The notes under the pieces are model-generated. The model was not told where the DNA came from, ran no database searches, and saw nothing but the letters and a program-made list of their open reading frames with translations. The position numbers were made by a program, and so were the translations under genes. From Lysobacterales bacterium (GTDB lineage Bacteria; Pseudomonadota; Gammaproteobacteria; Xanthomonadales; Rhodanobacteraceae), in NCBI GenBank assembly GCA_017305135.1, contig JAFKNA010000017.1, positions 1 through 64,000 on the forward strand: a DNA stretch of 64,000 nucleotides, read 5' to 3'. Of this stretch, positions 44,662 through 58,544 are shown piece after piece; the first letter of the stretch is position 1; each line of letters opens with the position of its first letter.

Positions 44662-44877
44662 TGCCACCTCGGCCGGCGCTGGATGTGGATGCCGTAGCCT
44701 ACCGGCTTGGCCGCGGGGCGCAAAGGAGGCAGGCCGGCCCGCGCGATCCGTCGCCTGGAACGTCCGCGGGGAGCCGCCGTGCATTGCCGCTATTCAGCTT
44801 TGTGGCTGCATCCTCCATGCGCCGCGCAGCGCATGAAGGCGCGGAACCTGTCTCATTCGCGAAGGAGAAGATGCGCC

Positions 44878-45441
44878 ATGAAACGTCCGCTCGTGTTCCT
44901 GTCGGGGTTGATGCTGATGCTCGGTTTTGCCTTCGCCCACGCCGACGAGTACAGCGACACCATCGCCTTGTTCAAGAACTCCACGGAAAGCGCCGCGTTC
45001 TTCAACAGCAGCTACGGCTACGCGGTGTTTCCCACCATCGGCAAGGGTGGCCTGGTGGTCGGCGCGGCGCACGGCAACGGCCATGTGTACCGGCACGGAC
45101 GCTACGTGGGTGACACCAGCATGACCCAGCTCAGCGTCGGTGCGCAGGCCGGCGGGCAGGCCTACAGCCAGATCATCTTCTTCGAGAACGAAGCGGCCTT
45201 CAACGAGTTCACCAAGGGCAGCTTCGAGTTCGGCGCCGACGCCAACGCCGTCGCCATCACCGCCGCCGCGGGCGCCACCGCCGGCACCACGGGCGCCAGT
45301 GCCGGAGCGAGCGCGACCAAGCGCGACGCCAAGAACGTCGGCACCTACTACAAGGGCATGGCGGTGTTCACCATCGTCAAGGGTGGTGCCATGTACCAGG
45401 CCGTGCTCGCCGGGCAGAAGTTCAGCTATACCCCGCGCTGA
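44878..45441 (+). CDS. SYLF/YSC84 domain lipid-binding protein, exported
   Basis: This 187-residue protein begins with a signal peptide (RPLVFLSGLMLMLGFAFAHA) after a GAAGGAG ribosome site. The SYLF core is complete: SYGYAVFPTIGKGGLVVGAAHG, QLSVGAQAGGQAYSQIIFFE and YKGMAVFTIVKGGAMYQAVLAGQKF (each cut here). Family members bind phosphoinositides in eukaryotes; bacterial ones are envelope proteins of unclear role. It stands alone, divergent from the LEA lipoprotein gene. Confidence 0.88.
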   Translation: MKRPLVFLSGLMLMLGFAFAHADEYSDTIALFKNSTESAAFFNSSYGYAVFPTIGKGGLVVGAAHGNGHVYRHGRYVGDTSMTQLSVGAQAGGQAYSQIIFFENEAAFNEFTKGSFEFGADANAVAITAAAGATAGTTGASAGASATKRDAKNVGTYYKGMAVFTIVKGGAMYQAVLAGQKFSYTPR

Positions 45442-45462
45442 GCGCTGGTTGGATAGCAAGCT

Positions 45463-45540
45463 CGTCATTCCGGCGAAGCGGACCAGTGCCTTCAGAGGCG
45501 CTGGGTCCCGGCGTTCGCCGGGACGGCGAGTGGTTCAGAG
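45463..45540 (+). repeat. Diverged composite palindromic element, copy C
   Basis: CGTCATTCCGGCGAAGCGGA and GGGTCCCGGCGTTCGCCGGGAC form the two arms, ending in GTGGTTCAGAGTT. The plan matches the elements at 7761 and 28787 but with many changes. It lies between the SYLF gene and recQ. Confidence 0.6.
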
Positions 45541-45599
45541 TTCCTGAAGCGGGCGCAGTCCGAAGGGGCTGCGCCCTGCTCGTTTGCTAGCATGGCGGG

Positions 45600-47411
<1,812 letters not shown>

Positions 47412-47517
47412 GCGGTTCGGCACTCAGATCGCGTGCAGCGCGGACGGCCGGGCGCGGTCCCGCGCGGTTTGGGATGCCGGGTCCGGTGCGATAGCAGCTT
47501 GCAGATTCTGCAGACCC

Positions 47518-47673
47518 TTCAGAGCTTGTGAAAAATTGCACATCCTGTGCAATTTTCCAGTCGCGGGTCCGGTACACGCCTGGACCCGCTCCCGCGAATC
47601 AGGCACTTGCGTGCCCGCTTCGCGACCGGCCATCCCTGGCCGGGCTGAGAGTTCGTTTTTTCACAAACTCTCA
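47518..47673 (+). repeat. Miniature nested-palindrome element
   Basis: Outer inverted repeats of about 15 bp (AGAGCTTGTGAAAAA and TTTTTTCACAAACTCT) enclose several stem-loops: AAAATTGCACATCCTGTGCA with its ATTTT partner, a CGCGGGTCC...GGACCCG stem, GGCACTTGCGTGCC and CGGCCATCCCTGGCCG. There is no ORF. It has the build of a non-autonomous mobile element. The first palindrome is followed by a short T run and could also end recQ transcription. Confidence 0.65.
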
Positions 47674-48096
47674 GCGCACGTATCCGGCACAGCTTTCATG
47701 TACGCGGTCGGCGGCCGGGTGGATATGACTGCGCAGCCAGAGTGCGAATTCGGCCTCGGTGAGACTGCCCTCGGCGAGGGAAAGGTAGACCGGGTACAAC
47801 TCCAGATCGCCCGCATCGAGCCGCCCTCCATTGAGCACGATAAAGGTTTCGCAAAGGACCGCGGCCGTGCGCTTGTTGCCGTCCACGAAGGGGTGATTGC
47901 GGGCAAGACCATAAGCGAGGCTGGCGGCCAGCTCGGAAACATCGGGTGGCGGTTCTCCGTAGGCATGCAACTGCAACGGCCGGGCAAGGGCGGAATCCAG
48001 CAGGCTTTCGTCGCGGATTCCCGAACTGCCCCCGTGTTCGGCGAGTTGGCGATCATGCACCGCCAGCGCCAGGTCCTTGTCGATCCAGGTGATCAT
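47671..48096 (-). CDS. doc: Doc/Fic-type toxin (death-on-curing family)
   Basis: The toxin of a type II toxin-antitoxin pair; Doc proteins phosphorylate EF-Tu and stop translation. The 141-residue product has the Fic-fold core HPFVDGNKRTA at 68-78, with His68, the acidic Asp72 and Asn74-Lys-Arg76 for ATP. I start it at the ATG at 48096 because AAAGG lies at a proper distance; an ATG three bases earlier is too close. The antitoxin gene ends eight bases upstream, so the pair is one operon. The end of this gene touches a miniature palindromic element. Confidence 0.88.
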   Translation of the reverse strand: MITWIDKDLALAVHDRQLAEHGGSSGIRDESLLDSALARPLQLHAYGEPPPDVSELAASLAYGLARNHPFVDGNKRTAAVLCETFIVLNGGRLDAGDLELYPVYLSLAEGSLTEAEFALWLRSHIHPAADRVHESCAGYVR

Positions 48097-48103
48097 CATC
48101 CTT

Positions 48104-48325
48104 TCACTGAGCCAGCTTGTGCAGCAGCGTGCGCCGCTCACGCATGATCCTTTCCGCCACTTCCATCTGCGCCGCCAGCTTCTCGTCATACACGGTCAGG
48201 CGGATGCCGTCGGGCGTCTCCAGGGCGTACAGCTCATCACCCTTGCTCACATGCAGGCGTGCGAGAAGTTCCTTCGGCAGGATGACGCCGGCGGAATTGC
48301 CGATTGTGGTGATCTTGAGCTTCAT
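48104..48325 (-). CDS. AbrB/MazE-type antitoxin
   Basis: This 73-residue protein has the swapped-hairpin AbrB DNA-binding domain: LKITTIGNSAGVILPKELL and LHVSKGDELYALETPDG. The C-terminal helix region (EKLAAQMEVAERIMRERRT) should bind and block the Doc toxin encoded next. Doc usually pairs with a Phd antitoxin; the AbrB pairing is a known alternative. It probably represses its own promoter through the repeated GTTATA sites just upstream. Confidence 0.9.
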   Translation of the reverse strand: MKLKITTIGNSAGVILPKELLARLHVSKGDELYALETPDGIRLTVYDEKLAAQMEVAERIMRERRTLLHKLAQ

Positions 48326-48346
48326 GGCATGTTGTTCCGGGCAAAT

Positions 48347-48364
48347 GTTATAACCAGTGTTATA
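48347..48364 (-). promoter_or_regulatory. Candidate promoter/operator of the toxin-antitoxin operon
   Basis: Two direct repeats, TATAAC at 48359-48364 and 48347-48352 on the minus strand, sit 22-39 bases before the antitoxin ATG with a 12-bp repeat distance. Either copy would serve as a -10 box, and paired repeats suit a dimeric AbrB repressor. No binding data support this. Confidence 0.45.
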
Positions 48365-48408
48365 CCGTGCTCCCGCATGACTGGCAAGCGTCCGGTTCGC
48401 CTGTCCCG

Positions 48409-48438
48409 GAAAAAGGAAGCCCCGCATGGCGGGGCTTC
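48409..48438 (-). terminator. Intrinsic terminator of gcvP
   Basis: A perfect ten-pair stem, GAAGCCCCGC with loop CAT and GCGGGGCTTC, is followed by a run of five T residues on the minus strand. It lies 27 bases past the gcvP stop. Confidence 0.9.
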
Positions 48439-48464
48439 GGGGCGTGCGGCCGTAGCAGGGAAAA

Positions 48465-51410
<2,946 letters not shown>

Positions 51411-51449
51411 GGAGGCGTCCGAAGGCAGGCGTGCGAAGCCGCACGGGGC

Positions 51450-51622
51450 GCCCCTCTGTCCTTTTGCCTGAGAGTTTGGAAGCGCATGCGCTTCGTGCCC
51501 CTTCGGCGCCGGCTCGCGGCCGGTCTCTCCAGAGTTGTCGACGCGCGGCGGTCTTGGGCCTGAGCGATTACGGGCGTTGCGCCTTCGGCAGCGGAAAGCC
51601 GATGCCCTCCGCTTCTCCCACC
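51450..51622 (-). promoter_or_regulatory. Tandem glycine riboswitch
   Basis: Two gcvT-type aptamers follow each other in the leader of gcvP. The first (about 51551-51622) contains GGGAGAAGCGGAGGGCAT, a CCGAAGGCGCAACGCCC core and CTCAGGCCCAAGAC. The second (about 51450-51533) contains CTCTGGAGAGACCGG, GCCGAAGGGGCA and AACTCTCAGGCAAAAGGACAG. Together they bind glycine and turn on gcvP when glycine is in excess. The linker between aptamers is short, as is usual. Confidence 0.92.
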
Positions 51623-51640
51623 GCGTCGATGGAAGCGGCC

Positions 51641-51646
51641 ATTATA
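51641..51646 (-). promoter_or_regulatory. -10 box of the gcvP riboswitch transcript
   Basis: A perfect TATAAT on the minus strand lies about 20 bases before the first aptamer, in an otherwise very GC-rich stretch. No good -35 hexamer is seen 17 bases further up, so the promoter may need an activator. Confidence 0.6.
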
Positions 51647-51684
51647 CCCGGGCTGCACGCGCGGTGGCCGCCGGCGGCACAACG

Positions 51685-51709
51685 AAAAAACCCGCCTGGC
51701 GGCGGGTTC
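51685..51709 (-). terminator. Intrinsic terminator of tRNA-Leu
   Basis: The stem AACCCGCC with GCCA loop and GGCGGGTT is followed by TTTT on the minus strand. It lies 14 bases beyond the CCA end of the tRNA gene, and separates it from the gcvP promoter. Confidence 0.85.
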
Positions 51710-51722
51710 TTCAATGATTCGT

Positions 51723-51807
<85 letters not shown>

Positions 51808-51839
51808 CCGCCGGCGGGCGGGGCCTGCCGGGGGCGCGA

Positions 51840-51868
51840 ACGATACTGGCCGGGTCACAGGCTGTCAA
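51840..51868 (-). promoter_or_regulatory. Promoter of tRNA-Leu
   Basis: On the minus strand TTGACA (51863-51868), a 17-base spacer and TATCGT (51840-51845) precede the tRNA gene by about 32 bases. This is a near-consensus sigma-70 promoter. Confidence 0.75.
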
Positions 51869-51930
51869 TGCTGCCCTTGCAATCATGGGGTCGCTCCGCG
51901 ACGCTGCCCCCACAAACGAAGGAACCGCCT

Positions 51931-54249
51931 GTGAAAAGAAGAAAAAACACCCCGCCGCACACTGGCGCCAGAGGCGGAAAGCCCGCCGCCGGAGAAGATC
52001 CGCGGCAGGGCCGCGGGCCGGGCAAGCGCGTCAAGCCTGCGCCTTTCTTGCCGGAGCGCTTGCCGCCGCTGCCCGGCAAGGGGCGCAAAGCGCGCATCGC
52101 CGACCCCCATGCGGAGCGCGAGGCGAAGCGCTACGAGCGGCCCATCCCGAGCCGCGAGGCCATCATCGACCTGCTGACCGGCCAGGGCGAACTGCTCAAG
52201 ATCGAGAAGATCGCCGACGCCCTGCACCTCACCGACCCGGTGGACCTCGAGGCGCTGACCCGCCGCCTGGGGGCGATGCTGCGCGATGGCCAGCTGATCC
52301 AGAACCGCCGCGGCGGTTACGGCGTGGCCAGCAAGCTCGACCTGATGCCCGGGCAGGTGCTGGCCAACGCGGAAGGCTACGGATTCCTGCGCCCCGACGA
52401 GGGCGGCGACGACCTTTACCTGTCGCCGGCCGAGATGCGCAAGGTGCTGCACGGCGACCGCGTGCTGGCCAGCGTGGTCGGCATCGACCGTCGCGGGCGT
52501 CGCCAGGGCGCCATCGTCGAGGTGCTGGAACGGCGCTCGTCGCGGCTGGTCGGTCGAGTGGTGGAGGACCACGGCGTGGTGCTGGTGACGCCCGACGACC
52601 GGCGCCTGCACCAGGACGTGCTGATCAAGCCCGGCGAGGACCGGGGCGCGCACTCGGGGCAGATCGTGATCGTCGAGATCACCGATCCGCCGACCGTGCA
52701 CCGCGGCCCCATGGGCCGCATCATTACCGCGCTCGGCGAGCGGCTGCAGCCCTCGCTGGTGGTCGAGATGGCGATCGCCAGCCACGACCTGCCGCACGAG
52801 TGGCCGGCCGCGGCGCTGAACCAGGCGGCCGCGGTCGAGCCGGAGGTCACGCCCGCCGAGCTGGACGGCCGCACGGACCTGCGCAAGCTGCCGCTGGTCA
52901 CCATCGATGGCGCCGACGCCAAGGACTTCGACGACGCGGTGTATGCCGAAGCCGCCGGCGAGGGCTTCCGCCTGGTGGTCGCCATCGCCGATGTCTCGCA
53001 TTACGTGACGCCCGGCAGCGCGCTCGACGAGGAGGCGAAGAATCGCACCACCTCGGTGTATTTCCCCGGTTTCGTGGTGCCGATGCTGCCGGAGACGCTC
53101 TCCAACGGCATCTGCTCGCTGAACCCCAAGGTCGATCGCCTGTGCATGGTGTGCGACATGCGCATCGATGCGGACGGCGAGGTCACGCGCGCGAAATTCT
53201 ATCCGGCGGTGATGCGCTCGCACGCGCGCCTCACCTACGATCGCGTCTGGCAGGCGATCGGCGAGAAGGACGCCGACGCGCGCCGCGAGCTCGCCGACGT
53301 GATGCCGCAACTCAAGGTGCTGCACAAGCTCTACAAGCTGCTGGCGAAGGCGCGCAGGCGGCGCGGCGCGATCGACTTCGAGACCACCGAGGTGGACTTC
53401 CGCCTCGACTCCGAAGGCGAAGTCGTTCAACTCGCCGCGCGCGAGCGCAACGACGCGCACAAGCTGATCGAGGAATGCATGATCGCCGCCAACGTCGAGG
53501 CGGCGAAGTTCCTCCAGAAGAAGCGCATCCCGGCGCCCTACCGCGTGCATGCGCCGCCGCCGGCTTCCAAGTACGAGGATCTCCTCGAGTTCCTGCGCGA
53601 GTTCAAGCTCAGCCTGCCGCCGCAGGACAAGGTGGCGCCGGCCGATTTCTCTGCTTTGCTGAAGAAGATCCGCAACCGGCCGGATGCGAGCCTGATCGAA
53701 TCGGTGTTGCTGCGCTCGCAGAGCATGGCGGTCTATCAACCCGGCGATCCTGGTCATTTCGGGCTGGCGCTCGAAACCTACACGCACTTCACCTCCCCGA
53801 TCCGGCGATATCCGGACCTGCTGGTGCACCGCGCGATCCGCTACGCGCTCGCGGGCGGCAAGCCGGCGGGCTATTTCTACAGCCCGAGCGACATGGCCAA
53901 CCTCTGCGTGCACTGCTCCCACAACGAGCGCCGCGCCGACGAGGCCGAGCGCGACGTCGACGAGCGCTACAAGTGCGCCTGGATGGAAAAGCACGTCGGC
54001 GAGGAATTCGACGGCATCGTCTCCGGCGTCACCTCGTTCGGCCTCTTCGTCGAGCTCACCGAATCGAAGATCGACGGCCTGGTGCACGTCACCCAGCTCC
54101 CCAACGACTACTACCACTTCGACGCCACCCGGCGCATGCTCAGCGGCCAGCGCCGCGGCCTCGCCTTCCGCCTCGGCGACGAGGTCCGCGTGCGCGTGCT
54201 GCGCGCCAGCCTTGAGGATCGCAAGATCGATTTCCGACTGGTGACCTGA
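51931..54249 (+). CDS. rnr: Ribonuclease R
   Basis: RNase R is a processive 3'-5' exoribonuclease that can degrade structured RNA and acts in rRNA and tmRNA quality control. I use the GTG at 51931 (V/MKRRKNTPPH), eight bases after GAAGGA, giving 772 residues. A basic N-terminal tail and winged-helix region (EAIIDLLTGQGELLKIEKIADAL, cut) precede cold-shock domains. The RNB catalytic domain has TIDGADAKDFDDAVYAE (metal-binding aspartates; cut) and HFTSPIRRYPDLLVHRAI. A C-terminal S1 domain (FDGIVSGVTSFGLFVEL) ends the protein. An ATG at 51868 would add 21 unlikely residues. Confidence 0.95.
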   Translation: MKRRKNTPPHTGARGGKPAAGEDPRQGRGPGKRVKPAPFLPERLPPLPGKGRKARIADPHAEREAKRYERPIPSREAIIDLLTGQGELLKIEKIADALHLTDPVDLEALTRRLGAMLRDGQLIQNRRGGYGVASKLDLMPGQVLANAEGYGFLRPDEGGDDLYLSPAEMRKVLHGDRVLASVVGIDRRGRRQGAIVEVLERRSSRLVGRVVEDHGVVLVTPDDRRLHQDVLIKPGEDRGAHSGQIVIVEITDPPTVHRGPMGRIITALGERLQPSLVVEMAIASHDLPHEWPAAALNQAAAVEPEVTPAELDGRTDLRKLPLVTIDGADAKDFDDAVYAEAAGEGFRLVVAIADVSHYVTPGSALDEEAKNRTTSVYFPGFVVPMLPETLSNGICSLNPKVDRLCMVCDMRIDADGEVTRAKFYPAVMRSHARLTYDRVWQAIGEKDADARRELADVMPQLKVLHKLYKLLAKARRRRGAIDFETTEVDFRLDSEGEVVQLAARERNDAHKLIEECMIAANVEAAKFLQKKRIPAPYRVHAPPPASKYEDLLEFLREFKLSLPPQDKVAPADFSALLKKIRNRPDASLIESVLLRSQSMAVYQPGDPGHFGLALETYTHFTSPIRRYPDLLVHRAIRYALAGGKPAGYFYSPSDMANLCVHCSHNERRADEAERDVDERYKCAWMEKHVGEEFDGIVSGVTSFGLFVELTESKIDGLVHVTQLPNDYYHFDATRRMLSGQRRGLAFRLGDEVRVRVLRASLEDRKIDFRLVT

Positions 54250-54295
54250 CGCGCCGCGGCTTGCCGCGCGCGCGGCCAGGGCGGAGACTCGGAAC

Positions 54296-55861
54296 ATGAT
54301 GGCCAATTCCGAACCGGGCGCTTCGCCGCGCCTCCACGTCCGCGCTGCGGAGCTTGCCGACATCCCGCAGCTGGTCGACCTGTCGGCGCGCGTCTACGGG
54401 GCCGACTGGGGCTACTCGGCGGAAATGCTGCGCGGCCAGATCACGCGCTTTCCCGAGGGGCAGTTCGCCGCCATCTATGGCGAGCGCGTGGTCGGCTATT
54501 GCGCCACCTTCCGCATCGGCGAATCGATAGCCTTGGCGCCGCATACCTGGGCCGGCATCACCGGCGGCGGTTTCGCCTCGCGCCACGTGCCCGACGGCGA
54601 ATGGCTGTACGGGATGGAGGTGTGCGTCGATCCGGACTACCGCGGCCTGCGCATCGGGCGCCGCCTCTATTCGGCGCGCAAGCGCCTGTGCCAGCGCCTC
54701 GGCCTGCGCGGGATCGTGTTCGGCGGCCGCCTGCCGGGGCTGGCGCGCCGCATCGGCCGCTACGGCAGCGCCGATGCCTACGTCGAGGCGGTGGTTGCCG
54801 GGCGCCAGCGCGACGCGACACTGAGCTTCCAGCTCCGCAACGGCTTCGAGCTGGTCGGCCTGCTCGATCGCTATCTTCCCAGCGACCGGGAATCGATGGG
54901 GATGGCGGCGCACCTGGTCTGGCGCAACCCCAACCGCTTCGAAGCGCCGGCCGCGCCGCTGACGAGCGCCGGCGGCGCGCCGCGGCTGCTGCGCATTGCC
55001 GCCGTCCAGTACCAGCAGCGGCGCATCGCCGATTTCGAGGCATTCGCCGCGCAGGTGGAATATTTTGTCGACGTCGCCGCCAGCTACGAATCCGACTTCG
55101 TCGCCTTCCCGGAACTGCTTGCGCTGCAGCTCCTGTCGATCGCCAACAAGCCCTTCGAGCCGGCGCAGGCGGTGCTCGAGATCGCCGGCTACGCGGCACG
55201 GCTCGAAGCGCTCTTCAGCGAGATCGCCGTGCGCCACAACATCAATATCATCGGTGGCGCCCACCCGGTGCTCGACGCGGCCGGAGAGCTCCGCATCGTC
55301 GCGCCCGTGTGCCTGCGCGATGGAAGCGTGCATCGGCAGGAGAAGCTGCATCCCACTCCGGCCGAGCGCGCCTGGTGGGCGATCCGCGGCGGTGCCCGCG
55401 CCGAGGCGATCGCCACCGATTGCGGGCCGATCGGCGTGCTGGTCGATTACGACGCGCAGTTTCCCGAGGTGGCGCGCCACCTCGTGGACCAGGGCGCGCT
55501 GATCCTGTTCGTGCCGTTCTGCAGCGACGAGCGCCAGGGGTATCTCCGGCTGCGCTACTCGGCGCAGGCGCGCGCCATCGAGAACCAGTGCTACGTGGTG
55601 ATGTCCGGCAACGTCGGCAACCTGCCGGGCGTCAACAACTTCGAGATGCAGTACGCGCAAAGCTGCATCCTGACACCCTGCGATTTCGCCTTCGCGCGCG
55701 ACGGCATCGCTGCCGATTCGACGCCCAATACCGAAATGGTCCTGCTCGCCGACCTTCGCCTGGAGGATCTCGCCCGCGCCCGCAACGACGGCGCGGTGCA
55801 GAACCTCAAGGACCGCCGCCACGACCTCTACCAGCTGCGGTGGACGCGCCGGCCGGAATGA
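54296..55861 (+). CDS. GNAT acetyltransferase fused to nitrilase-superfamily domain (catalytic Cys replaced by Asp)
   Basis: This is a 521-residue fusion. Residues about 12-215 form a GNAT domain with the acetyl-CoA loop DPDYRGLRIGRRLY. Residues about 230-500 form a carbon-nitrogen hydrolase (nitrilase) domain. Two of the three catalytic residues are present: Glu273 in FPELLAL and Lys350 in RQEKLHP. The place of the nucleophilic Cys holds Asp384 (IGVLVDYDAQFPE instead of the usual LxCYDxxFPE). The hydrolase half may thus be inactive or use another mechanism. Such fusions (YhcX-like) are known, but their substrates are not. The start at 54296 follows GGAG; an ATG three bases later is equally possible. 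Confidence 0.87.
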   Translation: MMANSEPGASPRLHVRAAELADIPQLVDLSARVYGADWGYSAEMLRGQITRFPEGQFAAIYGERVVGYCATFRIGESIALAPHTWAGITGGGFASRHVPDGEWLYGMEVCVDPDYRGLRIGRRLYSARKRLCQRLGLRGIVFGGRLPGLARRIGRYGSADAYVEAVVAGRQRDATLSFQLRNGFELVGLLDRYLPSDRESMGMAAHLVWRNPNRFEAPAAPLTSAGGAPRLLRIAAVQYQQRRIADFEAFAAQVEYFVDVAASYESDFVAFPELLALQLLSIANKPFEPAQAVLEIAGYAARLEALFSEIAVRHNINIIGGAHPVLDAAGELRIVAPVCLRDGSVHRQEKLHPTPAERAWWAIRGGARAEAIATDCGPIGVLVDYDAQFPEVARHLVDQGALILFVPFCSDERQGYLRLRYSAQARAIENQCYVVMSGNVGNLPGVNNFEMQYAQSCILTPCDFAFARDGIAADSTPNTEMVLLADLRLEDLARARNDGAVQNLKDRRHDLYQLRWTRRPE

Positions 55862-55925
55862 GATGCGTTCGGGAGATTCCGCCCGTGGCAGGCGCCATGG
55901 ATCGGCTTGCGTCCCTCGGTCGGAC

Positions 55926-55962
55926 GACGTCATGCCCGCGAAAGCGGGCATCCATTTGAAGA
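55926..55962 (+). repeat. Inner palindrome of the dispersed element, copy F
   Basis: GACGTCATGCCCGCGAAAGC followed by GGGCATCCATTTGAA matches copy B at 28787 almost base for base. It lies between two convergent genes. Confidence 0.75.
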
Positions 55963-55983
55963 GGGAGTGGCGCCGTCCAGGCC

Positions 55984-56922
55984 TCAGGGCGCCGGCGCGT
56001 CCGGCGCCATCCGCACCGGCAGCGGCACGTTGCAGAGGTCGATGGCGCCGGCGGGGCGGTGGTACCAGTCGTCACGCCGGTTGCGGCGCGATTCCACCAG
56101 TGCGGCGAAGGTGGCGGTGTCGGTGCGCAGTGCCTCCAGCGGCAGGCGCTCGGCGTGCGGCAGATCCGCCGCCACGCGGATCGAGCTGATCGGCACCCGT
56201 TGTTCCGGCGCTTCGTGGAAGCCCAGCGCGCCACCGCCGCGCGGCAGGGCGGCGAGGAGTTCCATGCCCTGGACCACGCGGCCGACCAGCGCGATGTTGC
56301 GGTCGAGCTGGCGCGGCGCCTGGCCGATCACCACGTAGAGCTCGGCGCCATTGCCGGTGTCGACGCCATCGTCGCGGCCGGCGCCGACCATGCCGTAGCA
56401 GTGGGCGAGCCAGGTCGTCCCGGCCTGCGAGTCGCGTGCCGCCGGCAGGCCGGCGCTGAAGCCGACCTCGGGCGCGTAGACATCGCCATCGGCGAGCGGC
56501 GTGAAGGGCAGGTCGGGCCCGGTGTTGCGCTCGAATTCCGGCGGCAGGCGCGCCTTCGCGGCACCGAGCGGGCGCGCCCTGCCCGGATCGCCGGCGTGCG
56601 GATCGCCCCACTGGGTGACGAAGTTGTCCTGCACGCGGACGATGGCGAGCCCGTCGAAATACCCCGATCGCACCAGGGTACGGATATTGTCCGCGTGGAG
56701 CGGCGCGAACGCCGGCGCCAGTTCGATGACGACGCGGCCACCGGCCACGTCCATGTACAGCGTGTCGACCGGATCGAGGCGCCGCCAGTCGTCGGGCGTC
56801 GAGGCATCCAGCACCTGCTGCATGGTCGGCCCTCGGACGGACTCCGGCGCCGCGGCTGGGCGGATCGGAGGCGTGCAGCCGGCGAGCAATGCAAGCAGCA
56901 ATGCAGCAGCGAGATCTTTCAA
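55984..56922 (-). CDS. Cyclophilin-type peptidyl-prolyl isomerase, lipoprotein
   Basis: A predicted periplasmic lipoprotein that speeds proline isomerisation during protein folding. I place the start at TTG 56922, eight bases after TTGGGAG, which yields [16 protein letters not shown] with a lipobox. A longer ATG frame to 56967 adds 15 residues and no benefit. The cyclophilin domain (about 65-255) shows [28 protein letters not shown] (cut) and [14 protein letters not shown], but with long inserts and a [17 protein letters not shown] ending. The last 50 residues are extra. Active-site detail is less conserved than in PpiA. Confidence 0.82.
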   Translation of the reverse strand: MKDLAAALLLALLAGCTPPIRPAAAPESVRGPTMQQVLDASTPDDWRRLDPVDTLYMDVAGGRVVIELAPAFAPLHADNIRTLVRSGYFDGLAIVRVQDNFVTQWGDPHAGDPGRARPLGAAKARLPPEFERNTGPDLPFTPLADGDVYAPEVGFSAGLPAARDSQAGTTWLAHCYGMVGAGRDDGVDTGNGAELYVVIGQAPRQLDRNIALVGRVVQGMELLAALPRGGGALGFHEAPEQRVPISSIRVAADLPHAERLPLEALRTDTATFAALVESRRNRRDDWYHRPAGAIDLCNVPLPVRMAPDAPAP

Positions 56923-57119
56923 GGCAAGCACTCCCAATGATTGCGCTGGATATTCAAGCTGTTGCACTCAAATGGCACGCCCCTTCGCCGTGCTCGGCTG
57001 CATTTCCCGGGATGCCGAGCTCCAACTCGGCGCTCTTCGCAGACTGGTGATCAACAGCGGCCGGGCGGGAGCTCGGCCCTCCCAGGGAGGCAAGGCGCCG
57101 CGTGAGCGGGCCTCAGCCC

Positions 57120-58361
57120 TCAGCCCTCGCCCCGGATGAACCCGCGCACCTCCTGGTACACGCGCTCGCGCCAGCGGCGGCCGCTGAAGATGCCGTAGTG
57201 GCCGGCGCCCGCCACTTCGATGTGGTGGCGCCTCGCAGGATCGATGCCGCTGCACAGCTCGTGCGCGGCGCGGGTCTGGCCGAGGCCGGAGATGTCGTCC
57301 AGCTCGCCCTCGATGGTGAGGAGGGCGGTATCACGGATGTCGCCTGGCCGCACCGGCTCGCCCGCCACGCGCCATCTGCCGCGCGGCAGGAGGTGTTCCT
57401 GGAACACGACGCGGATGGTGTCGAGGTAGAACTCCGCCGGCATGTCGAGCACGGCGTTGTATTCGTCGTAGAAGCGCCGGTGCGCGGCGGCATCCTCGAG
57501 GTCGCCGCGGAGCAGGTCGCGGTAGAAATCCCAGTGCGCGCTGAAATGCCGGCTCGGATTCATGGCGACGAAGCCGGCGTGCTGCAGGAATCCCGGATAG
57601 ACCTTGCGGCCCTTGCCCGGATAGTTCGGCGGCACGTCGAACACCACGTTGGTCTGGAACCACGAAAACGGCTTGGTGGTGGCGAGATCGTTGACGCGGG
57701 TCGGGCACTTGCGGGCATCGATCGGGCCGCCCATCAGGACCAGCGAACGCGGCGTGGCTTCGCCGGCCGACGCCATCAGCGACACGGCGGCGAGCACCGG
57801 CACCGTCGGCTGGCACACGGACATCACGTGGAGGTCTGCCGCGCCGAGATGGCGCATGAAGCGGCGCATCAGGGCGACGTAGTCATCGAGCCCGAAACCA
57901 CCATGCGCGAGCGGCACCATGCGCGCGTCGATCCAGTCGGTGACGTACACGTCGTGCTCGCGCAGCAGCGTGCTCACGGTGTCGCGGAGCAGGGTCGCGT
58001 GGTGGCCGGAGAGCGGCGCCACCACCAGCACCACCGGATCGGCGCGGAGCTCGGCCAGCGCGACCGGGTCGTCGCTGAGGCGCCTGAAGTGCACCAGGTC
58101 GCAGAACGGCGTTTCCAGCACGCGCTCCTCCACGACCGCAGCCTCGCGGCCGTGCGCGGTGACGTGGCTGATTCCGAACTCGGGCTTCTCGTAGTCCTTG
58201 CCGAGCCGATAGAAGAGTTCGTAGCCCGCCGCCATGCGCCCCATGCCGGGCACGCGCGCAAACCAGTTGTCGGCGGACGCGAGCATCTGCGCGGCGGCGC
58301 CGGACCAGTTGACGAGCGGGTTGATGAGGGCGCGGTTGACTTCGTGGAAGTGGTACAGCAT
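57120..58361 (-). CDS. phaZ: Intracellular polyhydroxyalkanoate depolymerase
   Basis: This enzyme degrades stored polyhydroxybutyrate granules. The 413-residue protein has the PhaZ plan of an alpha/beta hydrolase with a cysteine nucleophile: Cys183 in [10 protein letters not shown], the same position as in the Ralstonia enzyme. Further markers are [29 protein letters not shown] and [15 protein letters not shown], and the catalytic His in [11 protein letters not shown]. No signal peptide is present, as expected. No PHA synthase gene is in view. It is divergent from the M61 peptidase gene. Confidence 0.93.
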   Translation of the reverse strand: MLYHFHEVNRALINPLVNWSGAAAQMLASADNWFARVPGMGRMAAGYELFYRLGKDYEKPEFGISHVTAHGREAAVVEERVLETPFCDLVHFRRLSDDPVALAELRADPVVLVVAPLSGHHATLLRDTVSTLLREHDVYVTDWIDARMVPLAHGGFGLDDYVALMRRFMRHLGAADLHVMSVCQPTVPVLAAVSLMASAGEATPRSLVLMGGPIDARKCPTRVNDLATTKPFSWFQTNVVFDVPPNYPGKGRKVYPGFLQHAGFVAMNPSRHFSAHWDFYRDLLRGDLEDAAAHRRFYDEYNAVLDMPAEFYLDTIRVVFQEHLLPRGRWRVAGEPVRPGDIRDTALLTIEGELDDISGLGQTRAAHELCSGIDPARRHHIEVAGAGHYGIFSGRRWRERVYQEVRGFIRGEG

Positions 58362-58544
58362 CGATGGATTCCGGGTGACGTTTCGGCCGCCAGCAACGTG
58401 CCGCGAGGCAGGGCCGACCCGTCAATGTAGACCGATTCGGACGATTTGCGAAGATGAGGATCGGCATGCGTGCCGCGCCGGGCCGGGATGCCACAATGGC
58501 CGGTCCCGCCGCCGAGGCGCGGCACATTGATCCCGACGGTGGCG

